DNA from: an uncultured Acetatifactor sp.
GTDB taxonomy: Bacteria > Bacillota > Clostridia > Lachnospirales > Lachnospiraceae
Direction: 5' to 3'
Assembly (NCBI GenBank): GCA_910585015.1
Contig: CAJUCT010000027.1
Location: forward strand, 1-64,000
Length of the DNA: 64,000 nt
This document shows, piece by piece, positions 10,050 through 17,661 of the stretch. The translations under genes and the position numbers were made by a program. The notes below the pieces were generated by a model, which made no database searches, had not been told where the DNA came from, and worked only from the letters and a program-made list of their open reading frames with translations. The first letter of the stretch is position 1; each line of letters starts with the position of its first letter.

Positions 10050-10512
10050 GGATTTCATCTCCGTTAGGATCCACTCCCATATCATCCTCCGGATTGGTGA
10101 CATCCTGGGGCAGGGCATCCATGCCCGCAGGCTCGGCAGGCTCCACCACAGGTTCCTTGGTCATGGCTTCCATCATCTCTTCCACTGTCATGGCGGTACT
10201 CAATTCGAAATCTCCTGTTTTCAAGTCCTTGCGAAACTCGGAAAAATAATACTGCAGAACAAACAGTCTGTCATCCCGAATCAGTCCCTTACTCAAAAAA
10301 AGTTGTCCCATCTCTTTGGGAGACATATTTTCGGTGACAGTCACACTGACCACCCGGCCTTCCCCCTCTGACATGGCGGGCTCCTCAAAAACCCTGTACC
10401 CATAATCATACGCCATGATCGCACCGCGATAGATTATCATGATGATCCATACCGCAGCCGCTACTTTTAAAATTGTGCCGCATACCGCAGCTATCAAACT
10501 TTTTACATTCAT
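10027..10512 (-). CDS. Short MltG/YceG-like membrane protein without catalytic domain
   Basis: 161 residues. One N-terminal membrane helix (about 5-28), then a segment VVSVTVTENMSPKEMGQLFLSKG... that matches the N-terminal region of MltG (YceG/YrrL) endolytic transglycosylases, then an acidic, proline-rich tail. The large C-terminal catalytic domain of MltG (usual length about 340-380 residues) is absent, so lytic activity is not expected. Position immediately upstream of trmR-trhP matches Bacillus yrrL. Short versions may be normal in this lineage, acting as a membrane partner, or may be a truncation. The 35-base duplication at its 3' end hints at local rearrangement. Start has AGGTG. Confidence 0.65.
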   Translation of the reverse strand: MNVKSLIAAVCGTILKVAAAVWIIMIIYRGAIMAYDYGYRVFEEPAMSEGEGRVVSVTVTENMSPKEMGQLFLSKGLIRDDRLFVLQYYFSEFRKDLKTGDFELSTAMTVEEMMEAMTKEPVVEPAEPAGMDALPQDVTNPEDDMGVDPNGDEIPEGAEGN

Positions 10513-10589
10513 GCTTATATCACCTGGCTTTTATAATATGTATGGCCATATGGTCCCTTTCCGCCGAGAATACGGTCACGATTTATTGC

Positions 10590-10919
10590 CTACTCAAAGT
10601 TCAGCGCTTCCGTAATATTAAAGTTAATCTGCTGGATCTGACGGCACAGGGCAAGCTCTGCCGCCAGAAAGTCGGACACCAGCGGATTCTCCCGGAAATC
10701 TGAGTATGCCCGTTCAAACTGCTCAATCCGCTCAAATGCCATATCTCCGGTGTTCTGCATCACATAATTCTCCTTGCGGAACTCGTCGATCTGCTGTTTC
10801 AGTCCCGGTTGCTGTTTCACCGCCTCAAGCGCCGACATATATTTGTCATATGCCTCTGAGCCCTTGATTGCACCTATCAAGCCCTCAACGGCCTGCTCCA
10901 GATGTCCTTCCAGCCTCAT
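10590..10919 (-). CDS. YlbF/YmcA-family protein
   Basis: 109 residues, all-helical, with the family pattern YDKYMSALEAVKQQPGLKQQIDEFR and NPLVSDFLAAELALCRQIQQIN. In Bacillus, YlbF and YmcA with YaaT form a complex that affects RNase Y-dependent mRNA processing, biofilm and sporulation. Here the gene sits between ribonuclease J and the MltG-like gene, so a link to RNA turnover is plausible by context, not proven. The start ATG at 10919 has AAGGAAG upstream. About 310 bases of repeat-filled DNA separate it from rnj. Confidence 0.8.
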   Translation of the reverse strand: MRLEGHLEQAVEGLIGAIKGSEAYDKYMSALEAVKQQPGLKQQIDEFRKENYVMQNTGDMAFERIEQFERAYSDFRENPLVSDFLAAELALCRQIQQINFNITEALNFE

Positions 10920-11013
10920 TTTCCACTCTTCCTTTCACACTAACACCCATGCCGCCTCCGGCGTCACAATACTTTTATGTGAAGAATGCCCGTATTGGGG
11001 CATTCTTCCGTAT

Positions 11014-11180
11014 AAGGTAAGATTGGAAGTAAAACTTCCAAATACGCATTAACGCAGTATCGCAGGCAATGCCAGCGATATGCAGGAATAAGGTAAGTTT
11101 GGAAGTAAAACTTCCAAATACGCATTAACGCAGTATCGCAGGCAATGCCAGCGATATGCAGGAATAAGGTAAGTTTAGAA
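11014..11180. repeat. Family B double-hairpin repeats, tandem copies B1-B2
   Basis: The 311 bases between rnj and the YlbF-like gene hold no gene. Two complete 76-base units (11014-11089, 11090-11165) and the start of a third lie head to tail. Each has hairpin 1 (TTGGAAGT-loop-ACTTCCAA) and hairpin 2 (CGCAGGC / GCCAGCG). A separate hairpin AGAATGCCC / GGGCATTCT lies at about 10983-11006. Confidence 0.9.
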
Positions 11181-11230
11181 CTTCTCCGCGAAACAGCCTT
11201 TGCTGTGAGCGGCCAAAAGTTCTTCTCATA

Positions 11231-12913
11231 CTATACTTCCATAATAATGGGCAGAATCATGGGACGCCTCTTGGTCTTCCGCCAAACAAATTCGCCCAGC
11301 GCATCTTTGGTAGTGCTCTTGAGCTTGCCCCAGTCCGTGATCCCCCTGTCTATACAGCCGGAGATAGCGCTGTCCACCACCTGGTGGGCCTCCTCCATCA
11401 ACTCGTCCGACTCCCTCACATACACAAAGCCCCTGGATACAATATCCGGCCCTGCCACCAGCTGGCCGCTGTACTTGTCCAGACTCATGACCACGATCAG
11501 AATGCCGTCCTCCGCCAAGTGCTGCCTGTCCCGCAGTACCACATTGCCCACATCGCCCACACCCAGGCCATCCACCAGAATGCTGCCCACAGGCACATGA
11601 CCGGTGACATTGGCCCTGTTTTCATCCAGTTCCAGCACGTCGCCGGAGGACAGGATAAAGATCTTGTCCTTGTCAATGCCCAGATTCTCCGCGATTTTGG
11701 CCTGTGCCTTCAAATGCTTGTACTCTCCGTGTACGGGAACCGCATACTTTGGATGCACCAGCGTGTAGATCAGCTTGATCTCCTCCTGGCAGGCATGTCC
11801 CGACACATGGGTATCCTGGAAAATCACGTCTGCGCCCTTGCGCAGCAACTCATTGATAATCTTGGTCACAGCCTTCTCATTGCCCGGTATGGGACTTGAG
11901 GAAAAGATAACCGTGTCCCCGTGGCCGATGGTGATCTTCTTGTGCATATTGCTGGCCATGCGGCTCAGCGCCGCCATGCTCTCCCCCTGGCTGCCGGTGG
12001 TAATGATCACCTGCTGCTCGTCGGGATAATTCTTCAGCTGATCAATCTCGATCAGCGTATTCTCCGGAATATTGATACAGCCCAGGTTTATGGCGGTTTC
12101 AATGACATTCACCATGCTGCGGCCTTCCACCACCACCTTGCGCCCAAACTTATAGGCCGAGTTGATGATCTGCTGCACCCTGTCCACATTGGAAGCAAAA
12201 GTTGCCACAAAAATACGTGTGTTTTTGTGCTCCTCAAACAAAGTGTCAAAAGTTTTTCCCACCGTCCGCTCGGAGGGGGTGAATCCCGGTCTCTCCGCAT
12301 TGGTGGAGTCACACATCAGCGCAAGTACACCCTTTTTTCCGATCTCCGCAAAGCGGGGCAGGTCGATGGCATCGCCGAACACCGGCGTATAGTCCACCTT
12401 GAAATCCCCGGTGTGTACCACTGTTCCCGCCGGGGAGTAGATGGCCAGGGCCGCCGCGTCCACGATACTGTGGTTGGTCTTGATATACTCCACCCTAAAC
12501 TGCCCTAAGTTGATGGACTGTCCGAACTTCACCACCTTGCGCTTGGTACCCTTCATCAGATTATGCTCTTTCAGCTTATTTTCTATGATGCCCATGGTCA
12601 GCCGCGTGGCGTATACAGGCACGTTAATCTCCTTCAATACATAGGGCAGGGCGCCGATATGATCCTCATGTCCATGGGTGATCACAAAGCCCTTGACCTT
12701 GTCCGCATTGTCCTTCAGATAGGTGATATCCGGGATCACCAGATCAATGCCCAGCATATCGTCCGCCGGGAATGCCAGACCGCAATCCACCACAATAATA
12801 CTGTCCTCATACTCAAAGGCAGTAATGTTCATGCCAATCAACTCCAGGCCGCCCAAAGGGATAATTTTCAGTCTGGATGTACTATCACTCTTATTCTCTT
12901 TTCTCCTATTCAA
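11231..12913 (-). CDS. rnj: Ribonuclease J
   Basis: Metallo-beta-lactamase/beta-CASP ribonuclease with 5'-3' exo- and endonuclease activity in mRNA decay and rRNA maturation. 560 residues, normal length. The zinc motif is FVITHGHEDHIGALPY; further ligand segments are VHTGDFK and DTHVSGHACQEE; the beta-CASP region contains VEGRSMVNVIE and TGSQGESMAALSRMA. The C-terminal region (from about residue 450) is the RNase J oligomerisation part. It starts with TTG at 12913, set by GGAGG eight bases upstream. It lies inside the conserved ireB-ruvX-DUF1292 block. The 12914-13104 gap holds only a weak hairpin (GCTCCTG/CAGGAGC near 13076). Confidence 0.96.
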   Translation of the reverse strand: MNRRKENKSDSTSRLKIIPLGGLELIGMNITAFEYEDSIIVVDCGLAFPADDMLGIDLVIPDITYLKDNADKVKGFVITHGHEDHIGALPYVLKEINVPVYATRLTMGIIENKLKEHNLMKGTKRKVVKFGQSINLGQFRVEYIKTNHSIVDAAALAIYSPAGTVVHTGDFKVDYTPVFGDAIDLPRFAEIGKKGVLALMCDSTNAERPGFTPSERTVGKTFDTLFEEHKNTRIFVATFASNVDRVQQIINSAYKFGRKVVVEGRSMVNVIETAINLGCINIPENTLIEIDQLKNYPDEQQVIITTGSQGESMAALSRMASNMHKKITIGHGDTVIFSSSPIPGNEKAVTKIINELLRKGADVIFQDTHVSGHACQEEIKLIYTLVHPKYAVPVHGEYKHLKAQAKIAENLGIDKDKIFILSSGDVLELDENRANVTGHVPVGSILVDGLGVGDVGNVVLRDRQHLAEDGILIVVMSLDKYSGQLVAGPDIVSRGFVYVRESDELMEEAHQVVDSAISGCIDRGITDWGKLKSTTKDALGEFVWRKTKRRPMILPIIMEV

Positions 12914-13104
12914 TAGATATTCCTCCGATTTAATATCCTGCGTATTCCCTGCCGATACACCGCATCGTCAATCAATATCCGGCCGCTTTGACATACGGGC
13001 TTTTATTGCGCACTTATGCGCCGTATTTCCCGGGAATATGCCGTTTCAACTACCGTTCAAAGCCATCATGAGAAGCTCCTGTTCTCCAGGAGCGGCCTTA
13101 AACT

Positions 13105-13368
13105 CTATACAAATTCCACGTCCTCCAGCATGTTCTCGAACACACCGGCAACCGCCTGCAGTTCCTCATCATCCGATACTATGACAAACACGCTTTCCTC
13201 TTCTCCGTCCTGTGACATATCTTTGAGGATCAATGCCTCCCCGTCGCCCTCCTCAAAGTCCGTCACCAGAATATAGTTATGACCGCCGATCCTCGTCTGT
13301 TCCAACACAAAAAAATCCACCGGCGCCTCACCATCGGGATTAAAGGTAATCTTTTCCAACTTACCCAA
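13105..13368 (-). CDS. DUF1292 family protein (YrzB-like)
   Basis: Small acidic protein of 87 residues with the DUF1292 pattern ITFNPDGEAPVDFFVLEQT, NYILVTDFEEGDGEALILKD and FVIVSDDEELQAVAGVFEN. Biochemical role unknown; the gene is a constant neighbour of ruvX and ireB in Firmicutes. An ATG-started frame extends to 13470, but its first 34 codons run through the palindromic repeat at 13389-13537. The site AGGAGG lies seven bases before a TTG at 13368, so that TTG is taken as the true start. Confidence 0.8.
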   Translation of the reverse strand: MGKLEKITFNPDGEAPVDFFVLEQTRIGGHNYILVTDFEEGDGEALILKDMSQDGEEESVFVIVSDDEELQAVAGVFENMLEDVEFV

Positions 13369-13388
13369 AACTTTTCCTCCTATTAAAA

Positions 13389-13537
13389 AGTCGCTGCGCG
13401 ACGGCTCTAAAGGGTAAAGTCCCTTCGGCACACCCTCATGAGAGGAACTTTCATTCGTAAACGCACTCATGAAAGTTCCTCTCGTGCGCCTTCACGACTT
13501 TAACATAGTCGCTGCGCGACGGCTCTAAAGGGTAAAG
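13389..13537. repeat. Compound repeat: direct repeats flanking a perfect hairpin
   Basis: A 31-base direct repeat (begins AGTCGCTGCGCGACGGCTC) occurs at 13389-13419 and 13507-13537. Between them, GAGAGGAACTTTCAT (13440-13454) pairs perfectly with 13469-13483. It fills the ruvX to DUF1292 spacer. Possibly an intercistronic RNA-processing or attenuation element; function unknown. Confidence 0.85.
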
Positions 13538-13550
13538 CGCCTCCACGACT

Positions 13551-13976
13551 TTACCGTTTTTCCTGATAGTCCAGATATCCCTGCAATATCAGACTTGCCG
13601 CAATCATGTCCACATAGTCCTTGCGGTGTTCCCTGCGGATACCGGCCTCCATCATGGCCTTGTCCGCCGCCACCGTGGTCAGTCTCTCGTCCCACAACGT
13701 CACGGGCAGGCCCGTCCTGCGCTCAAGCCCTTCCTTAAACTCCCTGGTGAGCTTTGCCCGTTCTCCCTCCGTGGCATTCATATTCTTGGGCAGGCCCAGC
13801 ACAATCTGTCCCACCTGGTACTCCACTATCAATGCTTCGATCCTGGCATAGGTCTGACGCAGCTTATTCTCCTCCTTGCGGCGGATGATCTCCAAGCCCT
13901 GCGCCGTAATGCCCAGCGGGTCGCTGACGGCCACCCCCACTGTCTTTGATCCGAAATCAAGCCCCATAGTACGCAT
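13551..13976 (-). CDS. ruvX: Holliday junction resolvase-like protein RuvX (YqgF)
   Basis: RNase H-fold nuclease of 141 residues. It starts MRTMGLDFGSKTVGVAVSDP with the first catalytic Asp; VLGLPKNMNATEG and LWDERLTT follow, and YVDMIAASLILQGYLD carries the last acidic residue. YqgF proteins process 16S rRNA 5' ends and can cleave junction DNA. An upstream in-frame ATG at 14003 overlaps the ireB 3' end; the site GGGGG lies properly before the ATG at 13976. ireB ends 14 bases before this start. Part of the ireB-ruvX-DUF1292 unit. Confidence 0.94.
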   Translation of the reverse strand: MRTMGLDFGSKTVGVAVSDPLGITAQGLEIIRRKEENKLRQTYARIEALIVEYQVGQIVLGLPKNMNATEGERAKLTREFKEGLERRTGLPVTLWDERLTTVAADKAMMEAGIRREHRKDYVDMIAASLILQGYLDYQEKR

Positions 13977-13990
13977 AATGATACCCCCGT

Positions 13991-14257
13991 CTACGGATGC
14001 CACTGGTTATGGCGGATATACTCTGTCAGCAACTCCTCCACAATCTCGTCACGCTCCACCCTCATGATCAGGCTGCGTGCGCTCTTGTGGCTGGTAATAT
14101 AAGTAGGGTCCCCACTCATGATATAGCCTACGATCTGGTTCACCGGGTCATATCCCTTTTCGGTTAGCGCTTCATATACGGTGGAAAGGATCACTTTAAC
14201 ACCGGTCTCTGGCTCTGTCTGTACTTTGAAGTATTGTGTATTCCCTAAATCCTGCAT
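13991..14257 (-). CDS. ireB: IreB-family regulatory phosphoprotein
   Basis: 88 residues, beginning MQDLGNTQYFKVQTEPETG, with the family hallmarks VYEALTEKGYDPVNQIVGYIMSGDP and YITSHKSARSLI. In Enterococcus, IreB is phosphorylated by the PASTA kinase IreK on N-terminal threonines and tunes cephalosporin resistance and envelope stress; that role is inferred here by family. GGAGG precedes the ATG at 14257; an in-frame upstream ATG at 14290 lacks such a site. First gene of the conserved ireB-ruvX-DUF1292 group. Confidence 0.94.
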   Translation of the reverse strand: MQDLGNTQYFKVQTEPETGVKVILSTVYEALTEKGYDPVNQIVGYIMSGDPTYITSHKSARSLIMRVERDEIVEELLTEYIRHNQWHP

Positions 14258-14319
14258 ATATCCTCCACGAATGTATCCTGCTATTTCCAATAATACTCTA
14301 TTTGTCAGAAAATATCAAG

Positions 14320-15780
14320 TCAAAGCTGCAATGCTTCCGCCAGCAATACCTCGTCTGTGAGATATCCCCTGATTCTCACCCGCTCCAGCCGGCCTTGCAG
14401 AGAATCTTTCATGGGCAGCGCCACCCGCACATACTCCCTGGTGTATCCGACCTGGCAGAGACCTTTGTCCATCTCCTTGGATTCCTCAAACAAAACTTCC
14501 ACGTCCTGTCCTATGTATCTGCTGCGGAAAGCCCTGGACCGCTCCTTTTCCAGCTGCTGCAATAAAGCGCTGCGTTTTGTTTTCACTGCGTCCGGCAGCT
14601 GCCCCGGCATACGATCGGCCACGGTGCCCCTGCGCCGGGAGTACTTAAAGATATGCATCTCATAAAAATCCACCTGCTCCAGGAACTGCCTGCATACCTC
14701 AAATTCCTCCTCCGTCTCCCCGGGAAATCCCACGATAACATCCGTGGTTATGGCCGGATGGTCAAAAGCCCTGCGCAGCTGTTCTACACTTCGGAAGTAT
14801 TCCCCAGTAGTATAATGTCTATTCATACGTTTCAGCGTGGCGTCACAGCCGCTTTGCAGGGACAGGTGAAAGTGAGGGCATACTTTGTCGCAGGCGGCCA
14901 GCCGGGACGCGAACTCCTCCGTCACAATCCGGGGTTCCAGGGAACCCAGCCGTATACGGGCAAGGCCCTCCAGCCGCTGAAGCTCCTCCACCAGTTCAAT
15001 CAGCCCGGAGTGTCCCCGGTAGTCCCCTCGGGATACCTGCTCTCCCTCCGCCAGATCAATGCCATAGGAACTGATATGGATCCCCGTCAGCACTACCTCC
15101 CGGTAGCCTGCTTCTATCATACCCCGGATCTCCCGCAGTATGTCCTCTCTGCGGCGGCTGCGCACCCTTCCCCTGGCATAGGGTATGATACAATAACTGC
15201 AAAACTGGTTGCAGCCGTCTTGGATCTTAATATAGGCTCTGGTGTGCTCTGCCGTTTTTTTCAGCTGCATCTCCTCGTATTCATAGGTGTGACCGATATC
15301 AATAACCGTGCTGCCGCCCAGGGTTTTGTCCTGAAAGACTTTGTCCTGGGTGGGGTTGTCCTGAAAGACTTTGTCCTGAGGGGTTTTGTCCCGGGACGCT
15401 TCCTCCTGCTGCAAACCCTTCTGCCGCCTGTCCCTCTCCTCCAAATATTCCTCCAGAATTCGGACAATATCTTTTTTCCGGTTATTGCCGATGGCCAGGT
15501 CGATGCAAGCGTCCTTGAGCGCCTCCTCCTGCCCTGTCTGCACATAGCAGCCCATGGCCACCACCACCGCGTCCGGGTTCATAGCCCTGGCCCGGTGCAG
15601 CATCTGGCGGCTTTTGCGATCCGCGATATTTGTCACCGTGCAGGTATTTATGATATAAATATCGGCTTTTTCCCAAAAAGCCACAACATTATAACCCTTT
15701 TCCCGTAAAATTTGTTGCACAAAATCCATTTCATAGGAATTCACTTTGCAGCCAAGATTGTGAAATGCAACATTTTTCAT
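14320..15780 (-). CDS. mtaB: tRNA t6A37 methylthiotransferase MtaB
   Basis: Radical SAM methylthiotransferase that converts t6A37 to ms2t6A in ANN-decoding tRNAs. 486 residues, somewhat longer than usual. The N-terminal UPF0004 domain has cysteines in FHNLGCKVNSYE, NTCTVTN and MGCYVQ. The radical SAM cluster motif is DGCNQFCSYCIIPYARG, and a TRAM-like domain closes the C-terminus (VLFEESKEMDKGLCQVGYT...). Between the two Fe-S domains lies an unusual low-complexity insert built from QDK repeats (about residues 125-155). The start at 15780 follows GAGG; the upstream in-frame ATG at 15828 has no site. Confidence 0.94.
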   Translation of the reverse strand: MKNVAFHNLGCKVNSYEMDFVQQILREKGYNVVAFWEKADIYIINTCTVTNIADRKSRQMLHRARAMNPDAVVVAMGCYVQTGQEEALKDACIDLAIGNNRKKDIVRILEEYLEERDRRQKGLQQEEASRDKTPQDKVFQDNPTQDKVFQDKTLGGSTVIDIGHTYEYEEMQLKKTAEHTRAYIKIQDGCNQFCSYCIIPYARGRVRSRRREDILREIRGMIEAGYREVVLTGIHISSYGIDLAEGEQVSRGDYRGHSGLIELVEELQRLEGLARIRLGSLEPRIVTEEFASRLAACDKVCPHFHLSLQSGCDATLKRMNRHYTTGEYFRSVEQLRRAFDHPAITTDVIVGFPGETEEEFEVCRQFLEQVDFYEMHIFKYSRRRGTVADRMPGQLPDAVKTKRSALLQQLEKERSRAFRSRYIGQDVEVLFEESKEMDKGLCQVGYTREYVRVALPMKDSLQGRLERVRIRGYLTDEVLLAEALQL

Positions 15781-15915
15781 ATTATTCCTCACTTTTTTTG
15801 TATTGTTTTTTCCTTGACTTTTACCCAATCTGCCAGTAATATGTAAGCAGAAGTTAGGATGTTACATATTCAGTTACCTGCTGGCGCAATATGGCCGGCA
15901 ATCCTGTGACAGGAA

Positions 15916-15999
15916 AAGGTACGTTTGGAAGTAAAACTTCCAAATACGCATTAACGCAGTATCGCAGGCCCGGCCTGCGATATGCAGGGAAGAGGTAAG
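15916..15999. repeat. Family B double-hairpin repeat, copy B3
   Basis: Hairpin 1 TTTGGAAGT / ACTTCCAAA, then hairpin 2 ATCGCAGGCC / GGCCTGCGAT, ending in TGCAGGGAAGAGGTAAG. It lies between mtaB and the HPr-like gene, whose start is 29 bases further on. The rest of the 15781-16027 gap has no recognised feature. Confidence 0.9.
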
Positions 16000-16027
16000 T
16001 ATGGCAATCAGCAAGGAGGTAAAAGCA

Positions 16028-16258
16028 ATGAAAACAATACAGATTTCCCTAAATTCCATCGACAAAGTGAAGGCGTTCGTAAACGACATCACCAAGTTTG
16101 ACTACGATTTTGATCTGGTATCCGGCAGATACGTGATTGACGCCAAGTCTATCATGGGCATCTTCAGTCTGGACCTGTCCAAGCCCATCGACTTGAACAT
16201 CCATGCCGAGGAGAATGTTGAAGACGTGTTGGCAGCTTTGGCTCCCTACACCCTGTAA
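16028..16258 (+). CDS. HPr-like protein lacking the active-site histidine
   Basis: 76 residues with the HPr fold signature: KSIMGIFSLDL aligns with the SIMGVMSL segment around regulatory Ser46. The N-terminal catalytic motif GLHARPA of phosphotransferase HPr is replaced by LNSIDKVKAFVN, so no phospho-accepting His15 is present. It cannot pass phosphate from enzyme I to sugar permeases; a regulatory or structural role is possible (compare Crh, which keeps only the serine site). GGAGG precedes the ATG at 16028; the ATG at 16001 is less likely. Single gene with its own terminator. Confidence 0.85.
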   Translation: MKTIQISLNSIDKVKAFVNDITKFDYDFDLVSGRYVIDAKSIMGIFSLDLSKPIDLNIHAEENVEDVLAALAPYTL

Positions 16259-16279
16259 CAGCAAGATCCAGTCATTACG

Positions 16280-16312
16280 GCCCGGGCGTGTACACGCACC
16301 GGGCTATTTTAA
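16280..16312 (+). terminator. Rho-independent terminator after the HPr-like gene
   Basis: Stem GCCCGGGCGTG / CGCACCGGGC (one bulge) with loop TACA, followed by TATTTTAAT. Confidence 0.8.
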
Positions 16313-16371
16313 TGTGACAGAACTCTTTCGCCGCATAGACGACGGTTTTCTGTCAGAAGCATGGCAGCGGC

Positions 16372-17553
16372 TCACTCTGTCACTATAATCAACTCATCCG
16401 TATCCAAGGCTGTTCTCATCAGTTCGTCCAGTTTTTCCTTGATATGACTCTCATGCTTGCGGATAATTTTCACATTGGGTTTGGTCACGGGATGCTTGGC
16501 CACAAAAATGGTGCAGCAGTCCTCAAAGGGCTGTATGGAGGTCTCGTAGGTGTCGATCTTTTTGGCCACCTCCACGATCTCCTCCTTGTCAAAGCCGATC
16601 AGCGGACGATACACCGGCAATTCGCACACTTCATTGGTGGCGATCAGGGAACTCATAGTCTGGGAAGCCACCTGACCGATGCTCTCCCCGGTGATCAATC
16701 CCAGACACTCGGTCCCTTTGGCAATGGCCTCCGCAATCCGCATCATATAACGGCGCATGATAATGGTAAGTTCCTCATGGGGCGCATTCTCGTAGATATA
16801 CATCTGGAGGTCCGCAAAATTGATCACATGCAGATAGATCGGACCTGTGTAGCGGGAAACCAGTCTGGCCAGATCCACCACCTTCTGCTTGGCGCGGTCG
16901 CTGGTATAGGGCGGCGCATGGAAATAGACGGCATCAATCTTGACGCCCCGCTTGGCAATCATGTAACCGGCCACCGGCGAATCAATCCCTCCCGAAAGCA
17001 GCAGCATAGCCTTGCCGCCGGTGCCCACGGGCATACCGCCGGGACCGGGGATGGTTTCAGAGTACACATATATCTTTTCCCGAACTTCGATATTCAGCAG
17101 GATATCCGGGTGATGCACGTCCACATGCATCTCCGGGTAGGCTCCCAGAATCACCTCGCCCAAATCTCTGTTGATCTCCATGGAATCCTTAGGATAGTTC
17201 TTGCGGCTGCGCCGGGCATTGACCTTGAAAGTCTTATGCCTGTCCGGGTACATCTCTCCCAGATAGGCCACCACCCTCTCACAAAGCTTTTCCCAGCCCT
17301 CATCCTCCACATAGATAACCGGACAGATGCCCCATATGCCAAACACCTTTTTCAGATGTTCCACCGTCTCGTCGAAATCAAACTCCCCCTGGGCTTCCAC
17401 AAAAATGCGGCCCATGGTCTTGCGGATCGCGAACTCGCCCTCACACTTTTTTAGGGCGTACTTGATCTGCCGGATCAGCGCGTCCTCAAACAGATACCGG
17501 TTTTTTCCCTTGATGCCGATCTCGGCATACTTGATCAAAAATGCTGTAAACAT
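16372..17553 (-). CDS. thiI: tRNA 4-thiouridine synthetase ThiI
   Basis: Adenylates U8 of tRNA and inserts sulfur to form s4U; it can also feed sulfur to the thiamine thiazole. 393 residues: NFLD/THUMP domains (1-165) that bind tRNA, then a PP-loop domain with SGGIDSPVAGYM. The C-terminal rhodanese domain of the E. coli enzyme is absent, as in most Firmicutes, so sulfur must come directly from a partner. The cysteine desulfurase gene directly upstream is that partner. Start ATG has GAGGAG. Last gene of the prmA-rsmE-desulfurase-thiI group. Confidence 0.96.
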   Translation of the reverse strand: MFTAFLIKYAEIGIKGKNRYLFEDALIRQIKYALKKCEGEFAIRKTMGRIFVEAQGEFDFDETVEHLKKVFGIWGICPVIYVEDEGWEKLCERVVAYLGEMYPDRHKTFKVNARRSRKNYPKDSMEINRDLGEVILGAYPEMHVDVHHPDILLNIEVREKIYVYSETIPGPGGMPVGTGGKAMLLLSGGIDSPVAGYMIAKRGVKIDAVYFHAPPYTSDRAKQKVVDLARLVSRYTGPIYLHVINFADLQMYIYENAPHEELTIIMRRYMMRIAEAIAKGTECLGLITGESIGQVASQTMSSLIATNEVCELPVYRPLIGFDKEEIVEVAKKIDTYETSIQPFEDCCTIFVAKHPVTKPNVKIIRKHESHIKEKLDELMRTALDTDELIIVTE

Positions 17554-17661
17554 AAATCTCCTCGTCTCTTATTTTGAGTACTTATTAGAGTTTTGCATCT
17601 GCCCGAAGACAGATGCTGTTTTATAAGGCGGGGCTGAGGCATAACCCGCAGCCCCGGCTCT

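Noticed and set aside
11014..11180. Possible CRISPR array
   Set aside because: The units are contiguous 76-base tandem copies without unique spacers, and no cas genes are present.
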